Shown: piece after piece, positions 20,843 to 28,122 of the stretch | How the letters are laid out: every line of letters begins with the position of its first letter | How positions within the stretch are numbered: position 1 is the stretch's first letter | Origin: a virus | Direction: 5' to 3' (one strand) | DNA length: 28,210 nt | Virus record (IMG/VR): IMGVR_UViG_3300017917_002014 | Span: 1-28,210 of that record | Position numbers and translations under genes: made by a program | Notes under the pieces: generated by a model | Databases searched by the model: none | Seen by the model: the letters and a program-made list of their open reading frames with translations, nothing else | What the model was told of the DNA's origin: nothing

Positions 20843-21690
20843 AAGTTTTTTGTATTGGTAATGGTGAAAGTAGAAAAGGTTTTGATTTAAATAAACTAAA
20901 ACCATTTGGAAAAATATATGGTTGTAATGCTCTCTATAGAGAGTTTACTCCAGATGTTCTGGTATCTGTTGATCACGGTATAATGCATGAAATATATCAT
21001 AGTGGTTATAGTATTAATAATAATTGTATTTTTAGAGATTGGACAAAAATACCAGATTTACATTATCAAACATTAGTATATGAGGGTATGTCAGAAGATG
21101 ATATAAACAGAATTGCAAAATGGGATATGATAAAACAAAATGATAAACCAGAAGGCAGTTGTGAATTTGTAATGCATGGTGCAAAATTAGAAGGTGTGGC
21201 TAAAATTGTAAATGGTTATAATAATGATGAAATGATTATTAAAGAAAAATATGTCAATCAAACTCAATTATATGTAAGTTGGTTACATATAAAAGATAAA
21301 GTAACTTGTATTACTGATGTATTAGGTTTTGATTATGGATATTCAGCAGGCACTACTTCATTATACATATCAGCAGTTATTGATAAGCCTAAAGAAATAT
21401 ATCTAATTGGACACGATTTAAATACTACAACTGGTAACCTAAACAATATCTATAAAGATACAAAACATTATATGGCATCTTATAATAAACAAACTGATTT
21501 TGATAAATGGATAAATCAATTAAAAACAATATTTACTAATAATCCTGATATACAATTTTATAAGGTTAATAATTCATTAAATCCTTTACATAATGATGAT
21601 AAGGTTAATATAATATGGGAAGAATTTAAAGGGATCAAAAATCTACATTATATCACATATGAAGTACTTGACAAACACCTACAATTGTGA
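20839..21690 (+). CDS. MptE/DUF115-like protein, copy 2, 283 aa
   Basis: MKVFCIGNGESRKGFDLNKL and GCNALYREFTPDVLVSVDHG are almost the same as in copy 1; FVMHGAKL, IYLIGHDLNT and NNIYKDTKHYM also align. The middle differs, so the duplication is old or one copy has been replaced. Its last codons (VLDKHLQL) contain the TTGACA of the gp32 promoter. Confidence 0.65.
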   Translation: MKVFCIGNGESRKGFDLNKLKPFGKIYGCNALYREFTPDVLVSVDHGIMHEIYHSGYSINNNCIFRDWTKIPDLHYQTLVYEGMSEDDINRIAKWDMIKQNDKPEGSCEFVMHGAKLEGVAKIVNGYNNDEMIIKEKYVNQTQLYVSWLHIKDKVTCITDVLGFDYGYSAGTTSLYISAVIDKPKEIYLIGHDLNTTTGNLNNIYKDTKHYMASYNKQTDFDKWINQLKTIFTNNPDIQFYKVNNSLNPLHNDDKVNIIWEEFKGIKNLHYITYEVLDKHLQL

Positions 21691-21696
21691 TATTAT
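21668..21696 (+). promoter_or_regulatory. Sigma70-type promoter of gp32, inside a coding end
   Basis: TTGACA (21668-21673), 17 bases, TATTAT (21691-21696). Spacer and -35 closely match those at 18650. The start is near 21703, with a leader of about 50 bases. Confidence 0.7.
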
Positions 21697-21701
21697 AAAT
21701 A
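21694..21701 (+). promoter_or_regulatory. T4-type late promoter of gp32
   Basis: TATAAATA, sharing three bases with the -10 box of the early promoter. Dual early/late expression fits a protein needed all through replication, as for T4 gene 32. Confidence 0.5.
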
Positions 21702-21753
21702 ATAATGATAGCGATTATACAGCTAACACAAATACAAACATACGGAGAATACA

Positions 21754-22644
21754 ATGGACTTTAATACATTAAAATCAAGTCACTCTAACTTTGATAAACT
21801 TACCAAAGCTTTGGAGTCTAAACTAAATCCAGAAGAATCAACATCAAAAGACAAATACGCTGACGACAGAATATGGAAACCAGAACTAGATAAAACTGGT
21901 AGTGGTTATGCCGTTATTCGTTTCTTACCTGCTTCTGAAAAAGAAGATATGCCTTGGGTAAGAGTGTGGTCACACGCATTTCAGGACAAAGGTGGTTGGT
22001 ATATTGAAAACTCATTAACTACTCTTAATCAAAAAGATCCTGTTAGTGAAGAAAATACTAGATTATGGAATACAGGTGTTGAATCTGATAAAGAGATAGC
22101 AAGAAAGAGAAAAAGAAAATTATCTTACTATTCTAATATATTAGTTGTTAGTGATCCTAAGCATCCAGAAAATGAAGGTAAAGTATTCATATTCAAATAT
22201 GGTAAAAAAATATTTGATAAGATTGCTGAAAGAATGAGTCCTGCGTTTGATGACGAACAACCAGTTAATCCGTTTGATTTTTGGAAAGGTGCAAACTTTA
22301 AACTAAAAATTAGAAAAGTGGATGGTTATTGGAACTATGATAAATCTGAATTTGAGCCTGTTGCTCCTGTTGCTGATAATGATGAAAAAATTAAAGCAAT
22401 ATGGTCTAAACAATATGCTCTTACGCCTTTCTTGGCCCCTAGTAATTTCAAATCCTATGATGAACTCAAAGAGAAACTGAATAGGGTTATTACGGGAACT
22501 AGAAATACTGCAACTGTTGAATCTGCTGACCTCCCTCAAGCTAGAACAAATGGTTCGGTAAAAAGTAATGGTAAAACTACTTCAGCTGCTAGTGATGATG
22601 ACGATACGTTATCTTACTTTAGTAAATTGGCAGATGACGAGTAA
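21754..22644 (+). CDS. 32: Single-stranded DNA binding protein gp32
   Basis: 296 residues. The N-terminal basic arm (FNTLKSSHSNFDKLTKAL), the OB-fold core (SGYAVIRFLPASEKEDMPWVRVWSH, GGWYIENSLTTL) and the acidic C-terminal tail (SDDDDTLSYFSKLADDE) are all as in T4 gp32. T4 gp32 holds zinc with a His and three Cys; here the matching stretch (QKDPVSEENTRLW) has no Cys, as I recall from cyanophage gp32. The tail binds partners such as gp59, coded nearby. GGAG precedes the start. Confidence 0.9.
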   Translation: MDFNTLKSSHSNFDKLTKALESKLNPEESTSKDKYADDRIWKPELDKTGSGYAVIRFLPASEKEDMPWVRVWSHAFQDKGGWYIENSLTTLNQKDPVSEENTRLWNTGVESDKEIARKRKRKLSYYSNILVVSDPKHPENEGKVFIFKYGKKIFDKIAERMSPAFDDEQPVNPFDFWKGANFKLKIRKVDGYWNYDKSEFEPVAPVADNDEKIKAIWSKQYALTPFLAPSNFKSYDELKEKLNRVITGTRNTATVESADLPQARTNGSVKSNGKTTSAASDDDDTLSYFSKLADDE

Positions 22645-22670
22645 TCTCTCTCTTTACTCATAACTTTGAT

Positions 22671-22690
22671 GGTGGCCAGAAATGGCCACT
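22671..22690 (+). terminator. Bidirectional terminator between gp32 and the tail genes
   Basis: GTGGCCA (22672-22678), loop GAAA, TGGCCAC (22683-22689), with an outer G-T pair. It lies between convergent genes and would stop transcription from both sides. ATTT follows on the plus strand. Confidence 0.65.
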
Positions 22691-22692
22691 AT

Positions 22693-24261
22693 TTAAACTG
22701 CTAAACTTGTTCCTATATTTCTAAAAGACCTATCATAATTATCTACTTCCATAGGAAAAGAAACTGAACTATTTTGATTTTGAGTCGACACATTATTTGT
22801 AGGAGCTATAACCATATTATTGGCCGCTTCTTTCTCTTTCTTAGCCATATTTCTTTCTTTACTCAACTGATTAATACTATTTGCTTCCTGTTGTGACATA
22901 GGTAAGAAACGTTTATCAGGTATAAAATCTGGTCTAGGTGGTACTATCTTCTTTTCATTATCATATGATTTAATAAAATCTTCTTTAGGTTCAGTCTTTA
23001 TATCTTTAAAATTAGATGAATCTTCTCTATCTACTTTAGAAGGTTCACTATCCATTTTCATTTTATCTTTTTCTGATACTTTATCAGTAGATTCTTTTTC
23101 AAGTTTCTTCTTATCATCACCAAACAACCAACTAAATTTAGATTTTATCCAATCAACTAATTTACTAATAGCCATAATAACACCCACTACAGCTAATCCT
23201 ATTAATATAAATTTGGCTGAGGCCATTAATCCTGCAATAGAGAATCTACCTAAAGCCATTGCACCTCTGGTTAATCCTGAACCTAATGAAGATAATCCTT
23301 TACCCAATAATGATATACCATTTTTTGTTAAATTGCCTAATGATGAAGTTAAACTACCAATTTCTTTACCCATTGATTTAAAATATACAAATAACTCTTT
23401 AGGTGCTTGTAATCCTTGTAACATTTGATCTTTAGCACCACGTAGTGTTTCTACGATAGGACCACCAGCGTAATTAGTTTGACCTGGTTTAACTCCTACT
23501 AAATCTTTTCTTTGTTGTAATTTTTCTTCAGCCTTAATAATTAATTGGCGTCTATTTAATATTTTTTTGTTATCGTCATCACTTAAAGTATTTTGTCTCA
23601 ACAATCTTTGTTCTTCTTTTAAAAATTGTTCTTTTCTTCTCTCTAATTGTTTTTCTTGTTCTCTAATAGATATTTTTTCTTGTTTTTCTTCCTTTAATGT
23701 TCTAATTTTTAATTGTAAATTTTCTTTATCAACATAGGTATTAATATTATTTTGTTGTAACAGGACTCTTTCAGTCTCTAATTGAGATATCTTTTCTTCT
23801 CTAATTTGTTTTTCTTCAGCACGTTTTTGTTTTTTTTCTTCTAATGCCTTTTCTAATTTACTAATACTCTCATTCAATTCTTTACTAAAGTTTTTTAAAT
23901 TAACTCCAAATTTTTGTTGTAGTGTATCTATAATATCTAATGCTTTTTGGTCGTCATCTTCTCTATTAGTTTTTAATAATTCACCAATTTTATATAATTC
24001 ATTTTCAATACTAGGAACTATAGCTTTAGTAGCAGTTACGACTGTTGTTTGAACTTTTTGAACTATTGTTTGTGTAATGTTTCTAAGTGATTTTGTAAGT
24101 GTTTCAGTGCCTAAAGGACCACCAGTAGATTGTTCTGTATAATCTTTTACAGCTTTTATAAAAGAAGCCTTTTTCATTAAGTCGCCTCTATCCATACCCA
24201 TTTCTTCAGGTCTAACACCTATTGCTAGTGATGTTGAATCGTCTATGAAATCTTTGGCCAT
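22693..24261 (-). CDS. Tape-measure / gp29-like tail protein, 522 aa
   Basis: It ends the minus-strand tail operon. N-terminal part (about residues 30-130) is soluble and helical; about 130-240 is a long charged coiled coil (KALEEKKQKRAEEKQIREEK and similar); about 300-370 is Gly/Ala-rich and hydrophobic (LGKGLSSLGSGLTRGAMAL, FILIGLAVVGVIMAI), as in tape measures; the C terminus (NMVIAPTNNVSTQNQNSSVSFP) is typical of the ends of such proteins. Its position after gp26/gp51 and a holin fits a tail-length protein of near the T4 gp29 size (590). Assignment by layout, not by sequence match. Confidence 0.6.
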   Translation of the reverse strand: MAKDFIDDSTSLAIGVRPEEMGMDRGDLMKKASFIKAVKDYTEQSTGGPLGTETLTKSLRNITQTIVQKVQTTVVTATKAIVPSIENELYKIGELLKTNREDDDQKALDIIDTLQQKFGVNLKNFSKELNESISKLEKALEEKKQKRAEEKQIREEKISQLETERVLLQQNNINTYVDKENLQLKIRTLKEEKQEKISIREQEKQLERRKEQFLKEEQRLLRQNTLSDDDNKKILNRRQLIIKAEEKLQQRKDLVGVKPGQTNYAGGPIVETLRGAKDQMLQGLQAPKELFVYFKSMGKEIGSLTSSLGNLTKNGISLLGKGLSSLGSGLTRGAMALGRFSIAGLMASAKFILIGLAVVGVIMAISKLVDWIKSKFSWLFGDDKKKLEKESTDKVSEKDKMKMDSEPSKVDREDSSNFKDIKTEPKEDFIKSYDNEKKIVPPRPDFIPDKRFLPMSQQEANSINQLSKERNMAKKEKEAANNMVIAPTNNVSTQNQNSSVSFPMEVDNYDRSFRNIGTSLAV

Positions 24262-24264
24262 TTA

Positions 24265-24564
24265 TTAGCCTATCTGTTCTTCTTCTATTTTTTTGGCTTC
24301 TAACTTTTTAGTTTCAATCTTTTCTTGTGTTCTACCATATGCTGATATACCTAATACAGCTCCCATACAAATATGAAAGAAACCAGCACCTTGTAATGTA
24401 AGTGGCATCCATTGTGTAAATACAATATTCTTTAAATAGGTTGCTTGTGCTAAATTCCATAGTATAGGAAATATAACAAAATCAAATGCACAAACAGTCA
24501 GATATAACCAACCCATTGCTGGACGCCATTTAGTATTAAAATTTGATTCTTTTTGATTATTCAT
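24265..24564 (-). CDS. Holin of the 3TM type, 99 aa
   Basis: TKWRPAMGWLYLTVCAFDFVIF and QWMPLTLQGAGFFHICMGAVLGISA are the signatures of the GTA/phage 3TM holin family (KWRP.....Y ... fDf..fP; LtLqgaG). Three hydrophobic helices (about 16-34, 40-52, 60-78) and a charged C-terminal tail. It lies directly before the tape-measure-like gene. Late box TATAAATA lies 5 bases before the ATG. It would release the endolysins coded on the other strand. Confidence 0.75.
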   Translation of the reverse strand: MNNQKESNFNTKWRPAMGWLYLTVCAFDFVIFPILWNLAQATYLKNIVFTQWMPLTLQGAGFFHICMGAVLGISAYGRTQEKIETKKLEAKKIEEEQIG

Positions 24565-24569
24565 AATAC

Positions 24570-24577
24570 TATTTATA
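24570..24577 (-). promoter_or_regulatory. T4-type late promoter, leaderless, for the holin
   Basis: On the minus strand TATAAATA is followed by GTATT and then ATG at 24564. The run TATAAATAGTATTATG is one base different from the late box at 14045-14060. Confidence 0.55.
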
Positions 24578-25232
24578 TAGATAAACCTTTTTTTCTTATA
24601 GCTACTTGCACATTATTAGGTATATTAATCACATCTAATCTAGCCCAATTACAATGAATAAATGTATCTACAGCTAGTCTAGGAGTTAAACCTATATCAT
24701 TACTTACATCTATTAATTTAAAATCGTAACTATATTTCCAAAACGTTGCATCATCTATTAACAATATACCACCAGAGTTTAATAGATTAAATGATAATGT
24801 TAAATCTTCCAACACCTTATATGAACGATGGTGACCATCTATGTAAATCAAATCAAATTTTTTATTTTCATTATACAATTTATTTAATACATTAAAAGAT
24901 ATATCTTTATGAAATGTTATCTTATTCTTATAATCACATTTAGACAAATTATTTTTCCATTTACTTTCTATATCATCAAAATATGATTGTTCTACACCAT
25001 AATTGATACCTTTAAATGGATCTATTGTATGTAATTCAAAATGTTCGTGCTTACCTAATTGTTCTGCAATCCATAATGAATAAAAACCTTCAAATGTACC
25101 TATTTCTAATACTTTATTAGGTATTATAATCTTATCAAATATGTACTGTGAATTATCTATTGCAGATGGAGACCAGTTTTCACTAAAGGTATATTTACTT
25201 ATTAGCTTGTGATTGTTCACGCTGTCTTTCAT
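24573..25232 (-). CDS. Class I SAM-dependent methyltransferase, 219 aa
   Basis: Motif I KVLEIGTFEGFYSLWIAEQL binds SAM; HTIDPFKG and the FDLIYIDGHHRSYKVLEDL region, followed by GGILLIDDATF, complete the Rossmann fold (Methyltransf_24 type). It sits inside the tail gene block, overlapping gp51 by 38 bases on its 5' side, which is unusual for a tail operon and suggests an inserted gene. Target unknown; a glycan or virion-protein modification is possible. Confidence 0.75.
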   Translation of the reverse strand: MKDSVNNHKLISKYTFSENWSPSAIDNSQYIFDKIIIPNKVLEIGTFEGFYSLWIAEQLGKHEHFELHTIDPFKGINYGVEQSYFDDIESKWKNNLSKCDYKNKITFHKDISFNVLNKLYNENKKFDLIYIDGHHRSYKVLEDLTLSFNLLNSGGILLIDDATFWKYSYDFKLIDVSNDIGLTPRLAVDTFIHCNWARLDVINIPNNVQVAIRKKGLSI

Positions 25233-25332
25233 TTTCTTCCTTAATATAAGTCACTAATAATGAAACATATATATCCCTCTCCCAAGGTAACATACTTTCT
25301 ATTTCAGTCAATGAATATTTGTGATGCTGCAT
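25195..25332 (-). CDS. 51: gp51-like baseplate hub assembly protein, 45 aa from ATG (longer by frameshift)
   Basis: The ATG at 25332 gives MQHHKYSLTEIESMLPWERDIYVSL..., matching the C-terminal part of small gp51 proteins of T4-like marine phages. In frame upstream the reading continues without stop as EAYFETNFALMQHH, which also looks like that family, up to the gp26 slip site at 25389-25395; no standard start is in that stretch. So the natural product is probably the -1 frameshift extension of gp26, with the 45-residue form possible as well. Confidence 0.7.
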   Translation of the reverse strand: MQHHKYSLTEIESMLPWERDIYVSLLVTYIKEENERQREQSQANK

Positions 25333-25356
25333 TAAGGCAAAATTAGTTTCGAAGTA

Positions 25357-25395
25357 GGCCTCTAGGCTGCTGTGGGCGAGGCCAATTCGAAAAAA
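25357..25395 (-). promoter_or_regulatory. -1 frameshift element in gp26 (slip site plus stem-loop)
   Basis: Read on the minus strand: slip site T_TTT_TTC (25395-25389) in the gp26 frame (GAT TTT TTC), 5 bases, GGCCTC (25383-25378), 15-base loop, GAGGCC (25362-25357). The stem is six G-C-rich pairs in a very AT-rich genome. The gp26 stop (TAG, 25364-25362) lies at the foot of the right arm. A -1 shift enters the gp51 frame with no stop. Confidence 0.7.
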
Positions 25396-26099
25396 TCTGC
25401 AATGCCAGATAAAGTTACTTTACTTACAACACCTGTTTTTGGATTGGTAACTTCAATTTCTTTTTGAAGTTTGGGCATTGTGTCAAAGAACTTTCTTATC
25501 TTATTGAATGCATCTTGAGGTAAATATTCTATGAACTCTTTTAATTCTTCGTTAGATGTATCCTTTGAAGGATAAATTTTATCACCTTCAAATATATGAT
25601 CTATGCAATCAATCAAAATAGCAAATATAGATTCAACTTGTAAATTATCTGTACCTTTACCTATATCGTAATTTTTAAGTGTAGGATATTTCAATACAAG
25701 TCCTAAATTCTTTTTATCATCTATTACGATTTTATTCGTATGACTATCATCTACATGCACTTCAACTTTAGTTAAATCAACTTCTGTTTCAGCATATGTT
25801 ATTCCATCATCTGGACATATTGTTCTAAATTTAACAATTTCTGATACTGATTTTGCTCTGATATTTAAAAAAATATATTCAATATCAAATATAGGTAACT
25901 TATCTACCTTTAATGTATTAAATGTACAAGCATCAACAATTTCTTTTAATGCTGATACCATTTGTTTATTGTCACCTGTTTCCAGGGCAATGTATAATAT
26001 CTTTTCTTCTTTAACTAGAAAAGGTCTATATTTGATTTTTTTATCTTCTGATGGTAACGTCAATTCATACGTAGGCACATCAACTCTTGGCAACGCCAT
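25362..26099 (-). CDS. 26: T4 gp26-like baseplate hub / tail assembly chaperone, 245 aa
   Basis: ATG 26099 has a strong ribosome site (AAGGAG) and a late promoter box upstream. YRPFLVKEEKILYIALE, VDACTF, FDIEYIFLNIRAKSVSEI and the C-terminal TLSGIADFF match the T4_baseplate family (gp26). Residues 235-237 (DFF) are coded by the slip site, so a minor fraction of ribosomes would go on to make a 301-residue gp26-gp51 fusion. gp26 acts in baseplate hub assembly. Confidence 0.85.
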   Translation of the reverse strand: MALPRVDVPTYELTLPSEDKKIKYRPFLVKEEKILYIALETGDNKQMVSALKEIVDACTFNTLKVDKLPIFDIEYIFLNIRAKSVSEIVKFRTICPDDGITYAETEVDLTKVEVHVDDSHTNKIVIDDKKNLGLVLKYPTLKNYDIGKGTDNLQVESIFAILIDCIDHIFEGDKIYPSKDTSNEELKEFIEYLPQDAFNKIRKFFDTMPKLQKEIEVTNPKTGVVSKVTLSGIADFFELASPTAA

Positions 26100-26126
26100 A
26101 ATTATCTCCTTATTATATAATATTAC

Positions 26127-26134
26127 TATTTATT
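26127..26134 (-). promoter_or_regulatory. Late promoter of gp26
   Basis: AATAAATA (a one-base variant of TATAAATA), followed by about 27 bases with AAGGAG (26111-26106) before the gp26 ATG. Variants with a free first base are typical for marine T4-like phages. Confidence 0.5.
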
Positions 26135-27116
26135 ATAGATTTAATGGCGGTAAATTACCAAATGGAGGAAACACTCTACCACCTGTAACACCACCGATTG
26201 GTATACGTCTTTTAATACCTTCTAATACTTGTGTTCCAGCTCTACGTAATTCTGGTGGTAATCTATTCATTAATCCACCAAAAGCACCATAACTACTTTT
26301 TACATCTACATTTCTGAAGTTTGGCTCACCTAATGCAATAGTGCCACGACGATCTAAGGAATAATTTACCCAATATCTAAATGTAAATGTAACGTTAAAC
26401 GTTGTTATAGTATCAGTATCAGCATATGCATAGTCAACAACTCCTATTGTCTTAGGGAAACAATCAAATAATTTTACAGCATATGTTACATCATCTCTCT
26501 CTGCCTTACTAGCATAACTTCCTAATTGAAATATGTTTATATCAGATACATAATTATCATAAAAATTAAAATTATGAGATTGAGTACTAAACGCAGCTGC
26601 TTGCCACATTTCAAAGTATGATCTTTCTCTTAAAAATTTATCACTATAGAATGTAGCTGTTATATCAGCTGATTTATAATCATATGCAATTTTACGAGCT
26701 GGACCTGCAGTTTTAACTTCTAACGTTTGTATATCTCTATCTGGCATAGATATTGCATTACAAAAAGCATTTACTCTTTTAGCATTTGAATTTTGAATAG
26801 GTATTAGATCGCTTTGTTTTTTAAATGTTTGTAATGTTTCTTCTGCACTTAAAGACGGTTCGCTTAAATCATCACCTAAGACAACTGAATTAGCACCTTT
26901 GGGTAAATAAAACTCTACATAAAATCTTGCCTTACGAGCAAATCCTTCTGCCTCATTAACATATGAGTGCATTCTACCCATTGTAGTTTCTTTTTGTGGT
27001 CCTTGAGGTCGTCTAAATCTTGAATCATTTTCTACATTATCTAATGATCGATCACGAGGTAATCCTAATCTTACATCAAACCCACCAATACGAACTCCAC
27101 CTCTTAAAATAGCCAT
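26133..27116 (-). CDS. gp54/gp48-like tail tube initiator protein, 327 aa
   Basis: RFYVEFYLP, RVNAFCNAISMPDRDIQTLEVKT, IAYDYKSADITATFYSD, FEMWQAAAF, and the C-terminal CFPKTIGVVDYAYADTDTITTFNVTFTFRYW follow the fold of gp19-type tube proteins as in gp54/gp48. The length is near T4 gp54 (320). The tail (GVTGGRVFPPFGNLPPLNL) is Gly/Pro-rich. AAGGAG lies before the ATG. I cannot choose between gp48 and gp54. Confidence 0.7.
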   Translation of the reverse strand: MAILRGGVRIGGFDVRLGLPRDRSLDNVENDSRFRRPQGPQKETTMGRMHSYVNEAEGFARKARFYVEFYLPKGANSVVLGDDLSEPSLSAEETLQTFKKQSDLIPIQNSNAKRVNAFCNAISMPDRDIQTLEVKTAGPARKIAYDYKSADITATFYSDKFLRERSYFEMWQAAAFSTQSHNFNFYDNYVSDINIFQLGSYASKAERDDVTYAVKLFDCFPKTIGVVDYAYADTDTITTFNVTFTFRYWVNYSLDRRGTIALGEPNFRNVDVKSSYGAFGGLMNRLPPELRRAGTQVLEGIKRRIPIGGVTGGRVFPPFGNLPPLNL

Positions 27117-27667
27117 TAGATAAAACTCCTTGAGGCTGCATATACTGAACTAGCAGGTCTTTTTTGAAATTGTTGTACAGGTAAGTAACAAGCAATAGCT
27201 GCTTGTGATAAATCTATTTTTAAAAAACTAGACCTTACGTGTTTATATAAGTATTTTTTAATAGTAGGTTTAATCATAGGAATATTTTTAACTCTTGCCC
27301 AGCTGACATCAAATCTAGCATCTTTTAATCTAGGACTTGTTGCCCAACGTTGCATATTTTCTAATAATCTTAATCTTAATAATGGTGGTAGATAGTGAAA
27401 ATTTAATCCACTAAATCCACCTTTGATAGTTTCCAATGGTAATACTAATGGAAACGTATCATAATATGGTAAAGTTTCTTTATACTTTGGATCATAAAAG
27501 AATAAATTTAATAAACCTAAATTAGGTCTAGCAGTCAATGTACCTTGTGCCATTAACTTATTAGCACTAATCTTCTGACCAATAGATTGTATGGCGTTTT
27601 TATACCAACTTGCTGATTTAGTAGTATCGCCTTGTTTATTAGCTAATTTATCTAGTATTGAAACCAT
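27116..27667 (-). CDS. Conserved T4-like structural protein, 183 aa
   Basis: NLGLLNLFFYDPKYKETLPYYDTFPLVLPL and GGFSGLNFHYLPPLLRLRLLE are typical of a small protein conserved in T4-like marine phages next to gp4, sometimes labelled DNA end protector (gp2); I cannot confirm that. The N terminus is helical (ILDKLANKQGD) and the C terminus basic. TATAAATA lies 6 bases before the ATG, so it would be leaderless. The stop shares a base with the next start. Confidence 0.7.
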   Translation of the reverse strand: MVSILDKLANKQGDTTKSASWYKNAIQSIGQKISANKLMAQGTLTARPNLGLLNLFFYDPKYKETLPYYDTFPLVLPLETIKGGFSGLNFHYLPPLLRLRLLENMQRWATSPRLKDARFDVSWARVKNIPMIKPTIKKYLYKHVRSSFLKIDLSQAAIACYLPVQQFQKRPASSVYAASRSFI

Positions 27668-27673
27668 TTACTA

Positions 27674-27681
27674 TATTTATA
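27674..27681 (-). promoter_or_regulatory. T4-type late promoter, leaderless
   Basis: TATAAATA on the minus strand, then TAGTAA and ATG at 27667. The distance to the start codon matches the late boxes at 24570 and 14045 to within one base. Confidence 0.5.
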
Positions 27682-28116
27682 TTAACTATAGACACCTATG
27701 TCTTTTTCAGTAAAGATTTTAAACTCTAAATCATTACCTTCACAATACACTTTAGCGGCTTGCCATTTAGCTTGGTTCTTAATATATTCTAATTGTTCAC
27801 GCATAAAAGAACGTCCTTGTTTCTTTGGTTTCTTAGGTGGAAAGCATTGGCGATATGGTTTTATTTCAACCATAAATTTTTTACCTGTTTTTAACTTGAA
27901 TATAAAATCTGGATAGTATCTGTGAATGCGGTAATCAATAGGTGAACGATAGATAATAGGTACTTCTTCACTTGCCCAAAATTCAACAGCATCATTTTTA
28001 TCCAAATATACCATCATACGTCTTTCTAATAAAGAACGATATACTATTCTATTTGGATCACCAGCGTACTTTTTAGGGTGGGTTGGTTTATAAATTCCTT
28101 TATAACTTGCTCTCAT
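27682..28116 (-). CDS. 4: Head completion protein gp4 (PD-(D/E)XK nuclease-like), 144 aa
   Basis: YKPTHPKKYAGDPNRIVYRS, EFWASEEVPIIYRSPIDYRIHRYYPDF and FMVEIKPYRQ match T4 gp4 as I recall it. Asp70 and Glu84-x-Lys86 form a nuclease-like core (TnsA-like). gp4 finishes the packaged head. It is the first gene of the minus-strand block, with a late box CATAAATA 33 bases upstream. Confidence 0.85.
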   Translation of the reverse strand: MRASYKGIYKPTHPKKYAGDPNRIVYRSLLERRMMVYLDKNDAVEFWASEEVPIIYRSPIDYRIHRYYPDFIFKLKTGKKFMVEIKPYRQCFPPKKPKKQGRSFMREQLEYIKNQAKWQAAKVYCEGNDLEFKIFTEKDIGVYS

Positions 28117-28122
28117 ATCACA

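Noticed and set aside
22303-22539. Minus-strand open frame inside gp32
   Set aside because: It is antisense to gp32, which is supported over its whole length.
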